Below, piece after piece: positions 1 to 6,611 of a DNA stretch of 64,000 nucleotides (within the stretch, counting starts at the first letter, position 1; every line of letters starts with the position of its first letter). The DNA lies in the NCBI GenBank assembly GCA_041648735.1, contig JBAZOO010000014.1:27836-91835 (forward strand). Direction: 5' to 3'. The translations under genes and the position numbers were made by a program. The DNA is from JBAZOO01 sp041648735. Lineage in GTDB: Bacteria; Verrucomicrobiota; Lentisphaeria; Oligosphaerales; CAITYL01. The notes beneath the pieces are model-generated. The model saw only the letters and a list, made by a program, of their open reading frames with translations, did not search any database and had not been told where the DNA came from.

Positions 1-990
1 GGGCAACGCGCACGCGCGGAAAGCGTTGTTCTCCTGCTCCGAGTACGTCCCCGGGTCCCCGTAGGGCAGCCGAACCAGCCGGACATCTGGGATCACCGAC
101 TGGATGAGCGGGGCGGTGGCCAACATCTCCGGCCAGGCGCCCTCCGGCTCCTTCGGGGTCGGCCCGTCCCACATGAAATCTATCGCCCGAACACCCGCCG
201 CCCGCAACTTCTCCAACTGGGTGAGCGTCAGCCGCTTCCCGAACGTGCCCACCGCAGACCGCCCAGCATGTGCCACGTCCACCGGACCCTCCACGATCGC
301 AACCCGCGGGTACTGGCACGCCACATCCAGGTTCAGCAGCACGTCCGACGCCCCCAACTGGCTGGCCGTCCGCGGCGGGTTCAACGCCTTCCGGTAGGGG
401 CCGGCCGCCGGGTCGTGCTCGCCCGCCTCCCACATGGCGCGCGCCTGCCAGTAGACCAGCCGCCCCCGCTCGAGCACGGGGAACACCAGCCGGCCCGCAT
501 ACTCCCCCTCCGTGCAGACCACCAGCTGCAACCACCGGACGTGCATGTCCGCCAGCCCGCGCTTCCGCAGGTACGGCCAATCCGACGCCCGGTCGATCCG
601 AGACCACCCTGGGGGAGGCAAGATCTCCAACGGGAGCCCTTCACCTGGTGCCAGAGGCCGCGAGCTGACCTCCAACCGCTCCACCGGCGCGCGCTCCATC
701 CGAACGTCCTGCACGCTCTCCGCCAGCGCGATCGCCTGCGCCACCGGCAGGCCGTCCACCACCTGCAGCAGGCTCACCAAGTCGCCCGCGCCGCGGACTG
801 CCCGCTTACGGCCGCGCTCGTCCAGTTGGTACTTCTGGCAGACCCAGCAGTGCCAGATGCCCCGCCCCACGTCCACCGGGAGCTTCCGCTTGCCGCACGT
901 CGGGCAGACGATCACCTGCTGCCCACGGCCGGCCCGACGGGCCCCATGGGACTCCAGCCACGCCTGCAAGTTGAACTGGGCGCCCGGCAC
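1..990 (-). CDS. DnaG-type primase (CHC2 zinc finger plus TOPRIM), 3' end beyond window
   Basis: Reading from a GTG at 990, 330 codons are open to the window edge, so the C-terminus is missing. An N-terminal zinc-binding module is visible: CPTCGK with Cys29 and Cys32, then HCWVC with His47, Cys48 and Cys51, as in CHC2 primases. Further on, the TOPRIM-like VAIVEGPVDVAHAG carries the Glu/Asp pair, followed by a DFMWDG acidic segment. The protein should make RNA primers for replication forks and work with the DnaB-type helicase encoded just upstream. The GTG is the first possible start after an in-frame TGA at 997-999 and has no strong ribosome binding site, so translation is probably coupled to the small upstream gene. 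Family identity is clear from the motifs; the exact start is less sure. Confidence 0.85.
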   Translation of the reverse strand, partial: MPGAQFNLQAWLESHGARRAGRGQQVIVCPTCGKRKLPVDVGRGIWHCWVCQKYQLDERGRKRAVRGAGDLVSLLQVVDGLPVAQAIALAESVQDVRMERAPVERLEVSSRPLAPGEGLPLEILPPPGWSRIDRASDWPYLRKRGLADMHVRWLQLVVCTEGEYAGRLVFPVLERGRLVYWQARAMWEAGEHDPAAGPYRKALNPPRTASQLGASDVLLNLDVACQYPRVAIVEGPVDVAHAGRSAVGTFGKRLTLTQLEKLRAAGVRAIDFMWDGPTPKEPEGAWPEMLATAPLIQSVIPDVRLVRLPYGDPGTYSEQENNAFRACALP

Positions 991-996
991 CTGCGG

Positions 997-1122
997 TCAC
1001 CGGAACGCACGGTTGCGGAACAGCCGCGACTTCCGCCGCGCTTCCTTGTCCCGCACCCGGCGCTTCTCCCTCTTCTGCAGCAGCCGCATGCTCCGCGCCC
1101 TCGGGGTCTTCGCCATGTTCAT
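997..1122 (-). CDS. 41-residue highly basic peptide, in frame with the primase
   Basis: The frame runs ATG AAC ATG to TGA and is preceded by an AGGAGG ribosome binding site at good spacing, so it is probably translated. The peptide is almost entirely Arg/Lys/Glu-rich (MAKTPRARSMRLLQKREKRR and onward) and predicted to be helical; it could bind nucleic acid. It lies 15 bp after the helicase stop. Its TGA is in the same frame as the primase GTG, two codons ahead of it, so the peptide is either a separate product coupled to primase synthesis or, by rare readthrough, an N-terminal extension of the primase. I do not recognise a family. Confidence 0.55.
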   Translation of the reverse strand: MNMAKTPRARSMRLLQKREKRRVRDKEARRKSRLFRNRAFR

Positions 1123-1137
1123 CCTGGGGCCTCCTGG

Positions 1138-2607
1138 TCAGAAAGGGATGTCCTCTTGCGTCTCGGGCAGCACCGCCTGCCCGACGAGCGCCCGCTGGGT
1201 TGGCAAGGGCAGCCCGTGGCTGGTCTGCACGTACCCGAGGGGCACGGACGACTCCCCGGGCAAGTTGGCGATCACCTGCCGCTCGTAATCCGCGTAGACG
1301 GGGATCACCACGTCCGCCTCCGCGTCCCGGTAGAGCTCCACGTACAGGCGAGCTCGCTTGTTCATCCGTTCCTCGCGCGTCCGGTTGACCGATCCGATTA
1401 TGTCCGCCACCCGCACCTTGTCGTAGCAGTTCGCGCTGTCCTTCGACCGGCGGACCTCCGAGTCATCCTCCTGCACCTTCTTCGGCCGGGTAGTCTGCGA
1501 GGCCGTCCACGCCCGGTACCCACGGTTCACCAACGTCTTCAAATCCCGGTAGGCGGCCATCTGATGGGCGGTCTCCGAGTCGTGCCTCCCACGGCCGCGC
1601 AGCAGATCCCCGTAATCGACGACCAGCAGGGTTGGAACCCAGTGATACTGTTGCTTCAGCCGGGTGATCAGCGCTTGCAGGTCGGCCACCGTGTAGTTCC
1701 AGTCCTGCACCAACGACTGCAACAGCAACCGACCGCTGTACATCCGGTACTCGGCGATCATCCTGCGGAACACCTGCTCGGAAATCCCGGACCGACGAAC
1801 GTCCTTGTACGGCTCCTGCGCGAAAATCGTGTCGTACTTGGCGGCCACCTGCCGGCGGCTCCCCTCGTAAATCACGTGCAGGACATTCTGCAACCCGCGC
1901 TTCACCGCCTGGGCCCCCAGGTTGGTCAACAGGGTGGTTTTCCCAGCCTTCGCATCCCCCAGCCAGATCCCCAGTTCCCCCTCGTGGATCCCCCCCTGGA
2001 GCACCTTGTCCAGCGTGAGAATGCCCGTGCTGATCGCATCGTCCTCCGGGGAGAACGCCAGCCGGTCGGAATACCGCTGGGAGAAATTGTCGAACAGCCA
2101 CTCTCGGTCCTCCACCTCCCACTCCGCGCGGGAGATCAGGTCCATCGCCTCCGTGACCGTCGTGTACGCAGCCTGGAAGTCACCCCGGTTGTACGTGTCG
2201 AGCGCTCCGCGGAAAGCACGGACAAAGATGTTCCGCTTCACGAACTCAAGCGTCTTGTCCCGAAGCCACTTTTCAGCCGTCAGGTCCGCCTGCCCCACCT
2301 GCTCGAGCGCCACCTGGTAGATCGTCCCCGCCGGTTGGGGGAGCTGGCGGGCGAGCTCCTGCAGGACGTTCAAGCGGGGGATCGCCTGGTAGGCCTTCTG
2401 GTAGGCCTCCACCTGCGCGTACGCCCAGCACAATGGCTCCGCCTCGAAGTAGCCGGGCTGCAGATGAGGGGCCACCGCCGTCGCGAACGCCACGTCCTCC
2501 AGCAGCAGGCGGAAGAGCGCCTGCTGGAAGACCGGCCCGAACGGTAGGCGCTCCGCCGCTCCCGGGACCGGACTACCGCCCGGTTGTCCTGCTCCACTGT
2601 TGGTCAT
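1138..2607 (-). CDS. DnaB-type replicative helicase with an SSB-like C-terminal tip
   Basis: A 489-residue RecA-fold helicase. The N-terminal ~150 residues are helical, as in the DnaB N-terminal domain. The ATPase core carries Walker A GDAKAGKT at about 217-224, Walker B VVDYGD at about 329-334, and ASQTTRP, where a DnaB sensor motif is expected. It should form the hexameric fork helicase and pair with the primase downstream. The ATG at 2607 is preferred over a GTG two codons upstream because GAGGGG sits just ahead of it. Its start overlaps the upstream gene by 35 bp. The last residues are QEDIPF, which resembles the acidic-hydrophobic tip of bacterial single-stranded DNA-binding protein. This is unusual for a helicase and is shared with the DinG-like helicase in this window. 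Confidence 0.9.
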   Translation of the reverse strand: MTNSGAGQPGGSPVPGAAERLPFGPVFQQALFRLLLEDVAFATAVAPHLQPGYFEAEPLCWAYAQVEAYQKAYQAIPRLNVLQELARQLPQPAGTIYQVALEQVGQADLTAEKWLRDKTLEFVKRNIFVRAFRGALDTYNRGDFQAAYTTVTEAMDLISRAEWEVEDREWLFDNFSQRYSDRLAFSPEDDAISTGILTLDKVLQGGIHEGELGIWLGDAKAGKTTLLTNLGAQAVKRGLQNVLHVIYEGSRRQVAAKYDTIFAQEPYKDVRRSGISEQVFRRMIAEYRMYSGRLLLQSLVQDWNYTVADLQALITRLKQQYHWVPTLLVVDYGDLLRGRGRHDSETAHQMAAYRDLKTLVNRGYRAWTASQTTRPKKVQEDDSEVRRSKDSANCYDKVRVADIIGSVNRTREERMNKRARLYVELYRDAEADVVIPVYADYERQVIANLPGESSVPLGYVQTSHGLPLPTQRALVGQAVLPETQEDIPF

Positions 2608-3265
2608 TCGCACCCCTCAAGATCGCGCGGGCCCTCGCCTGCTCCGGCGTGGCCTTCCCCAGTCGAACATCCAGCGCGGCCGGGAACTCCGCTTCCAGCT
2701 TCGCTCTGCACGCTGCCTGCCCCGGGCAGCGGGCGCACACGGTGGACCGCGGATGCCACCCGAACGTCTCCACCGACATGGCCTCCATGCACTCCAGGAA
2801 GCCCTGGCCGCCCCGCAGGTGGTAACGCTTCGCCTCCTCCACCGCGGGCAGCAGGTCCACGTTCGGATCGAACTGACGCTGGCAATCCGTCTTCCCGGCT
2901 TCCTCGAGCACGCGCTGGCGGTACAGATCGGTCGGCCACCAGGCCTTGCCCGCCCGCACATCCTTCAGCACCTTCTCGCTCTGCAACTGGGCGGGCTTCG
3001 GGTAGTACATCCACCGACGGGCGGCGAAAACGGAGAACAGCCACTCCCTCCCGTTCAACCCGCGCTCCGCGCACCACGAGCTCAGCCGCTCGAACGGTCG
3101 GAGGGAAGCGGGAGTCAACTTGGGGGGGGCCACCGGGTGTCGACGAAGAGCCTGGCGGAAGATGCTGGTGTGCGACCGCCAGTAGTAGTAATCCCGCCAC
3201 AGGACCTCAGCGGGGACAGGCGGGGAAGTCGTCGGATCGTACGATCCAGAAGCTGTTGCGCCCAT
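2573..3265 (-). CDS. Hypothetical protein with C-terminal cysteine cluster
   Basis: A 230-residue protein I do not recognise. It is rich in Trp and Tyr in the first half (WRDYYYW). Near the C-terminus there is a compact cluster, VCARCPGQAAC, which with an upstream Cys could bind zinc or an iron-sulfur cluster. A GGAGG ribosome binding site precedes the ATG by about ten bases. The 3' end overlaps the helicase start by 35 bp, so the two are translationally coupled and probably co-regulated. The location between helicase and early unknown genes suggests a role in DNA replication or recombination, but no catalytic motif is visible. Confidence 0.75.
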   Translation of the reverse strand: MGATASGSYDPTTSPPVPAEVLWRDYYYWRSHTSIFRQALRRHPVAPPKLTPASLRPFERLSSWCAERGLNGREWLFSVFAARRWMYYPKPAQLQSEKVLKDVRAGKAWWPTDLYRQRVLEEAGKTDCQRQFDPNVDLLPAVEEAKRYHLRGGQGFLECMEAMSVETFGWHPRSTVCARCPGQAACRAKLEAEFPAALDVRLGKATPEQARARAILRGANDQQWSRTTGR

Positions 3266-3296
3266 GTGCGGCAGACCTCCAGGCGGTCGGTCTGTC

Positions 3297-3746
3297 TCAG
3301 GCGCCCTGCAGCTTCTCCACCGCCTCCCGCAGTCGATGCTGCTTCTCCTGGTACTGGGCGCTCATCCCCCGCTCGAACGTCCACCCCGGGTCGACCTCCA
3401 GCAACAGGCTGGCCGCCCAGTGCACCAGCCGGTCGAGCTCCTCCGGCTCCAGCACGTCCGTCATGCACACCATCCCCACCGACGGGTGCCCCAGGAGATC
3501 CTCACCCTCCTTCGGCCGCGGGGGGAGCGCCCGCTCCCGGTGCTGCCGGTAGCGGTCGACGAGGGCCGTGAACTCCCGCACGCCATCCGGCCACGGAAGG
3601 GAGTCCGCCAGATGCAGCGAGTCGAATACGACGAAAGACCTGCGACTGGCGGCCAGCCAGGCCTTCAGCTTCTCCGGACTCGCCAGCGCGCTCCGACCGA
3701 TGTTCTCCTGCACTTCCTGCCTCGCCTTCTTCTGCTGGTCCGTCAT
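3297..3746 (-). CDS. Hypothetical early protein
   Basis: 149 residues from ATG at 3746, chosen because GGAGGGAG lies immediately upstream; the reading frame stays open for 14 more codons but without a ribosome binding site. The product begins MTDQQKKARQEVQENIG and ends in a charged helix (YQEKQHRLREAVEKLQGA). No catalytic motif or metal site stands out and I do not recognise a family. It sits in the early minus-strand operon, 31 bp before the cysteine-cluster protein gene. Confidence 0.7.
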   Translation of the reverse strand: MTDQQKKARQEVQENIGRSALASPEKLKAWLAASRRSFVVFDSLHLADSLPWPDGVREFTALVDRYRQHRERALPPRPKEGEDLLGHPSVGMVCMTDVLEPEELDRLVHWAASLLLEVDPGWTFERGMSAQYQEKQHRLREAVEKLQGA

Positions 3747-3881
3747 CGGCTCCCTCCAGGAAAAGAGCGCCCACGTGCGCGCGCCCAACCTGCGGGAGGG
3801 GTGATCCGCGTAAGCCGGGCGAGCGCACGAGGGCGCAGGTCTTTCGTACTCGGTCAGCCTACTCCGCCACCCCCGCGTTGG

Positions 3882-4709
3882 TCAAGCCCCAGAAGAGCCC
3901 CGGTGATCGATCAATCGCTTCAACTGGAACCCCAGTTGGGAAATAAGCTGGATCGCCTGCTGAATCTCCTGCACCTCATCCCCACCCAGCCGACTTCGGA
4001 TCTGACTCTCCGCCGTCCACGAGCCCGACCCGGGCTGCCAGTTGACCCCCAGCTTGGCGAGCGCCGAACGTAGGACCTCCGCCTCCCGTTCGACCTCAGC
4101 CGCCCGGCGAACACGGGACTTCATCTCCTCCACCCGTGCGTACACATGCTCGTTCACCAGCGAAGCCAGTTGCCCGCGCTCCTCCGCCGATTCCACCTGC
4201 TGACGGAGGCGCAGGAGGTGGAAGGCCGTCCGGTGGGCCGTCGGGTCGTCCGCCAGGTTCGCCTCCTGCGCACCCCCGCAGACGATCACCCGGCTCATCA
4301 GCACGTACAGCAGGAGGGGCAGAACCCGTTCGGCATCCACCTTCCTCGGCGTCGGCTGCACCTTCGTCACCAGCTTGCCCTTCGAGCTCACCCAGATCAA
4401 ACCTACACCCTCCGCCAGTTCTCGACCCTCGATCAGTCGGGACGGGCAAACAAAGCTGAACAGGTTGCAGAACGGCAGGTACAACTGCCATTTCTGATCA
4501 CCCAGGAAGTCCGATCTAGAGATCTTCACCTCATATCCATAAAACACCTGGTGAGCCCACGATCTGTTCATCGCCCAGGCATCCAGCACGCGAAGATGGC
4601 CTTGACCAACCGACCAGGACGGCCCGTTCCGACATTGGGGGACGAACAGGTCCTCCCGGTGCTTCCATGCAAGCAGATCAATGATTTTCTCCGCCGTCCA
4701 ATCTGTCAT
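3882..4709 (-). CDS. MmcB-like PD-(D/E)XK nuclease-fold protein
   Basis: 275 residues from ATG at 4709, with GTGAGG upstream. The N-terminal ~110 residues match the MmcB/DUF family of small restriction-endonuclease-fold proteins: DLLAWKHREDLFVPQCRNG, followed by the signature GYEVKISRSDFLGDQKW, in which E-x-K is the presumed metal-binding core, and then LPFCNLFSFVCP and GVGLIWV. MmcB proteins are linked to DNA repair in Alphaproteobacteria and are widespread in phages. The C-terminal half (about 150-275) is a charged helical region (EEMKSRVRRAAEVEREAEV) that the family does not need. It may process branched or damaged phage DNA. The fold assignment rests on the EVK motif and its flanks; the activity is inferred. 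Confidence 0.75.
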   Translation of the reverse strand: MTDWTAEKIIDLLAWKHREDLFVPQCRNGPSWSVGQGHLRVLDAWAMNRSWAHQVFYGYEVKISRSDFLGDQKWQLYLPFCNLFSFVCPSRLIEGRELAEGVGLIWVSSKGKLVTKVQPTPRKVDAERVLPLLLYVLMSRVIVCGGAQEANLADDPTAHRTAFHLLRLRQQVESAEERGQLASLVNEHVYARVEEMKSRVRRAAEVEREAEVLRSALAKLGVNWQPGSGSWTAESQIRSRLGGDEVQEIQQAIQLISQLGFQLKRLIDHRGSSGA

Positions 4710-4753
4710 CGTCCTCACCCGTGTTCACAACTGCCCCGTTACACGGACAGGGC

Positions 4754-5110
4754 CTATTTGTGATCTCTGAGGACATGGCCCGTCCCTCCGCAGAAGCCGC
4801 ACTTGTTCACGTTCGTGACTCCGTACCCGCGCCCATCGCAGTCGGGGCAGGTCATCCCGCCGGCAGATACAGAAGGCATACAGACCGCATCCGTTCCAAA
4901 TACAGACCCGTGGGGGGAGGGGGGAACATCGGCCGGGGGGAGGGGGGAAGACGGCTCAATTCCCCCCTTGACTCCCCTATACCCCGTCGCGTCCTCCACC
5001 CACGCGCCGTTGCACCGTCCCCAGACCATTCCGCACGACTGGCAACCGATCAGTGTCGCCGTGATGTCGAGATTTCCTTCGCAAAGCTCGCATTTCAGGT
5101 CATTTCTCAT
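4754..5110 (-). CDS. Small zinc-finger protein with a DnaJ-like Cys repeat
   Basis: 118 residues from ATG at 5110. That ATG overlaps the methyltransferase stop (ATGA), with GGGAG eight bases upstream. The N-terminus has a C-x2-C ... C-x2-C module (CELCEGN and CQSCGMVW). The C-terminus has CPDCDGRGYG and CGFCGGTGHV, which are CxxCxGxG repeats like the DnaJ zinc domain. A low-complexity Pro/Ser linker joins the two. Two zinc sites are therefore likely. The function is unknown; such small zinc proteins often accompany phage DNA-modification or chaperone functions. Confidence 0.75.
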   Translation of the reverse strand: MRNDLKCELCEGNLDITATLIGCQSCGMVWGRCNGAWVEDATGYRGVKGGIEPSSPLPPADVPPSPHGSVFGTDAVCMPSVSAGGMTCPDCDGRGYGVTNVNKCGFCGGTGHVLRDHK

Positions 5111-6017
5111 CGCAGCGTCTCCCATGCCCCAGCAACCACTGCTGGAACTTGTCCGTTCCCAAGGGCTCGGATGCGGTCCACCCGATTGGCCACCCCATGA
5201 ACCACTCGCACCAGTCCGGGTTCAACGTCCCACCAAGATCCTCGGGCTCTGTCACTGCCGCTCTGAGTCTCTGCACCGTCGTCCTGCGGCTCTCCTGGCG
5301 GTACTCCATCACTTCGACCCGACCAGCCGGCTTGCAGTCGTTGGCTGTCAACGTGGGCATCCTGCAATGCTTGTTCGGCCTGCCCCGAATGATTGCCAGC
5401 AAATCCCCCCTGCCGCCCCTCTCTCCGTCCGTCGCTCTCAGTGTCGGCATTCGCCTGATCGCCGTCGCAAGCCCGTCCCCGCTGTTCTTGCTCGCACCCT
5501 TGCGGTTGTAGTTCCCATGAACGGTTAAAGTCGGCAGCAATCCAAAGCCTTTGTCGCAGGTGCCATGCTCCAAAATCCTCTGCGGATAGCACGCCCCATC
5601 GAGCATCAGCCCCCACCTCGGCCAAGTCTCCAAGCACTCGTCCGAGGCCCCGAACAGTGAGATTTGGGCTGTTCTCCACGAGGACATACCGAGGTCGTAC
5701 CTCGCGAACGATCCGCGCAAACTCTCGCCAGAGGCCGCTTTTCTTGCCGTCGATTCCGTCGCCGTTGGCGTTTGCGACGCTGATGTCCTGACAGGGGAAT
5801 CCTCCCGAAACCACGTCAACAGAGCCTCTCCATGGGCGTCCGTCGAAGGTACAAACATCATCCCAAACGGGGAACGGTGGCAGGTGCCCTTCATTTTGTC
5901 GCTGCATGAGTCGTCGAGCGCAGTAGGCGTTGAGCTCCACGGCGCAGACGGTGCGCCATCCGAGGAGCACGCCTCCAAGAATGCCTCCTCCAGCGCCGCT
6001 GAAAAGTGCCAACTCAC
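5100..6017 (-). CDS. Overprinted 305-codon frame nested in the methyltransferase gene
   Basis: This frame starts at a GTG four bases after the methyltransferase ATG and ends seven bases beyond its stop. It does not look like random translation. It contains LPTLTVHGNYNRKG, MPTLRATDGERGG and MPTLTANDCKPAG repeats, and the segment GGTLNPDWCEWFMGWPIGWT followed by LGTDKFQQWLLGHG. These resemble a set of phage proteins with TLNPxWVEWLMGxPxGWT near the C-terminus that I recall next to, or overlapping, phage cytosine methyltransferases. Either the two frames are true dual-coding genes, or the apparent conservation follows from conservation of the methyltransferase. The function is unknown. There is no separate ribosome binding site; it would share the methyltransferase initiation region. 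Confidence 0.45.
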   Translation of the reverse strand: MSWHFSAALEEAFLEACSSDGAPSAPWSSTPTALDDSCSDKMKGTCHRSPFGMMFVPSTDAHGEALLTWFREDSPVRTSASQTPTATESTARKAASGESLRGSFARYDLGMSSWRTAQISLFGASDECLETWPRWGLMLDGACYPQRILEHGTCDKGFGLLPTLTVHGNYNRKGASKNSGDGLATAIRRMPTLRATDGERGGRGDLLAIIRGRPNKHCRMPTLTANDCKPAGRVEVMEYRQESRRTTVQRLRAAVTEPEDLGGTLNPDWCEWFMGWPIGWTASEPLGTDKFQQWLLGHGRRCDEK

Positions 6018-6021
6018 GCAT
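5107..6021 (-). CDS. C5-cytosine DNA methyltransferase
   Basis: 304 residues. The SAM-binding motif I is ALFSGAGGGILG (residues 5-16). The catalytic motif IV is GGFPCQD (about 73-79), with the nucleophilic Cys. Motif VI is ENSP and motif VIII-like LRQRLWI follows. The C-terminal motif X region RIRALGNGQVP is present. It should methylate C5 of cytosine in a specific duplex sequence, most likely protecting phage DNA from host restriction. The target-recognition segment is short and of low complexity (DANADTESDGRREG and so on). Almost all of this gene is also open in another frame (see the overlapping entry). The local base composition looks less GC-rich than the late genes, which would fit acquisition by transfer. 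Confidence 0.9.
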   Translation of the reverse strand: MRELALFSGAGGGILGGVLLGWRTVCAVELNAYCARRLMQRQNEGHLPPFPVWDDVCTFDGRPWRGSVDVVSGGFPCQDISVANANGDGIDGKKSGLWREFARIVREVRPRYVLVENSPNLTVRGLGRVLGDLAEVGADARWGVLSAEDFGAWHLRQRLWIAADFNRSWELQPQGCEQEQRGRACDGDQANADTESDGRREGRQGGFAGNHSGQAEQALQDAHVDSQRLQAGWSGRSDGVPPGEPQDDGAETQSGSDRARGSWWDVEPGLVRVVHGVANRVDRIRALGNGQVPAVVAGAWETLR

Positions 6022-6030
6022 GACCTCCTG

Positions 6031-6258
6031 TTAACCTCGCTCCGTTTTTCTCTCGCTGTTTACCAGCACGACCGTCGTACGTGAGCGCCTCCGAGGCTTT
6101 CGCCGAGGCTTGCACTTGGGGCAGAAGTCCTTGCCGCCCTCGGCGATGTGCTTCCACCCTGCTCGTTTCAACTCCTCGCGCATCTGGTGGGCATAGAAGC
6201 AACGTCGCGAAAGTCCGACGCTTCCGCACTTGTCGCAACGAACATCAATGAAAATCAC
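6031..6258 (-). CDS. Small zinc-ribbon protein
   Basis: 75 residues starting at GTG 6258, with GGAGG six bases upstream. Four cysteines in two CxxC pairs (Cys8, Cys11, Cys46, Cys49; VRCDKCGSVG and FCPKCKPRRK) form a zinc ribbon, followed by a strongly basic tail (RRKPRRRSRT) that could contact DNA. Small zinc ribbons of this kind with an AGWKHI-like middle are frequent in phage early regions. It ends just before the methyltransferase and is likely co-expressed with it. Confidence 0.75.
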   Translation of the reverse strand: MIFIDVRCDKCGSVGLSRRCFYAHQMREELKRAGWKHIAEGGKDFCPKCKPRRKPRRRSRTTVVLVNSERKTERG

Positions 6259-6405
6259 GGTCGGCCTCCATTCTCTGCGCGTTGACTTCTCTCGCTGTTA
6301 AATCCGTGGCCAGGGGCGAGTACCTTCCGGTCGATCCGCTCCTTCCACCGGGGAACCTGCTCGAGGGCTCCGCGGGGGAAGGGGCGGATCGCTCCGCCCT
6401 GGTCC
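6259..6405. other. Short non-coding spacer
   Basis: 147 bp between the zinc-ribbon gene and the 43-residue gene. It carries one copy each of two short direct repeats that recur nearby: 6267-6280 equals 6533-6546, and 6287-6299 equals 6048-6060. I see no coding frame with a start signal that ends inside it, and no clear terminator. Confidence 0.4.
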
Positions 6406-6537
6406 TCACGCCCCCTTCAACAGGAGCCAGACCGCCCGCGCTTGGCGGGCTTCGTGGGGCCAACGCCCCTGTTCGATCTCGGTGTTGGCTGGCCGGGCGC
6501 CCAGAGCCCGCGCCAACTTCGTCCACTGGACTTCCAT
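6406..6537 (-). CDS. 43-residue small protein
   Basis: ATG at 6537 is preceded by GGGAGG at about ten bases. The peptide begins MEVQWTKLARALGARPANTE and ends in AVWLLLKGA. It has no recognised motif; amphipathic helices are plausible. It lies between the SF2 helicase and the zinc-ribbon gene, and a 14-bp sequence around its start is repeated ahead of the zinc-ribbon gene. It is supported only by the start signal and position. Confidence 0.4.
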   Translation of the reverse strand: MEVQWTKLARALGARPANTEIEQGRWPHEARQARAVWLLLKGA

Positions 6538-6611
6538 TCTCTGCGCACCTCCCTCGCTGCCTTCGAGCATCGGTCTGCATGGCCAGCCGCCCGGCCGGCC
6601 CCTTCACCTGT

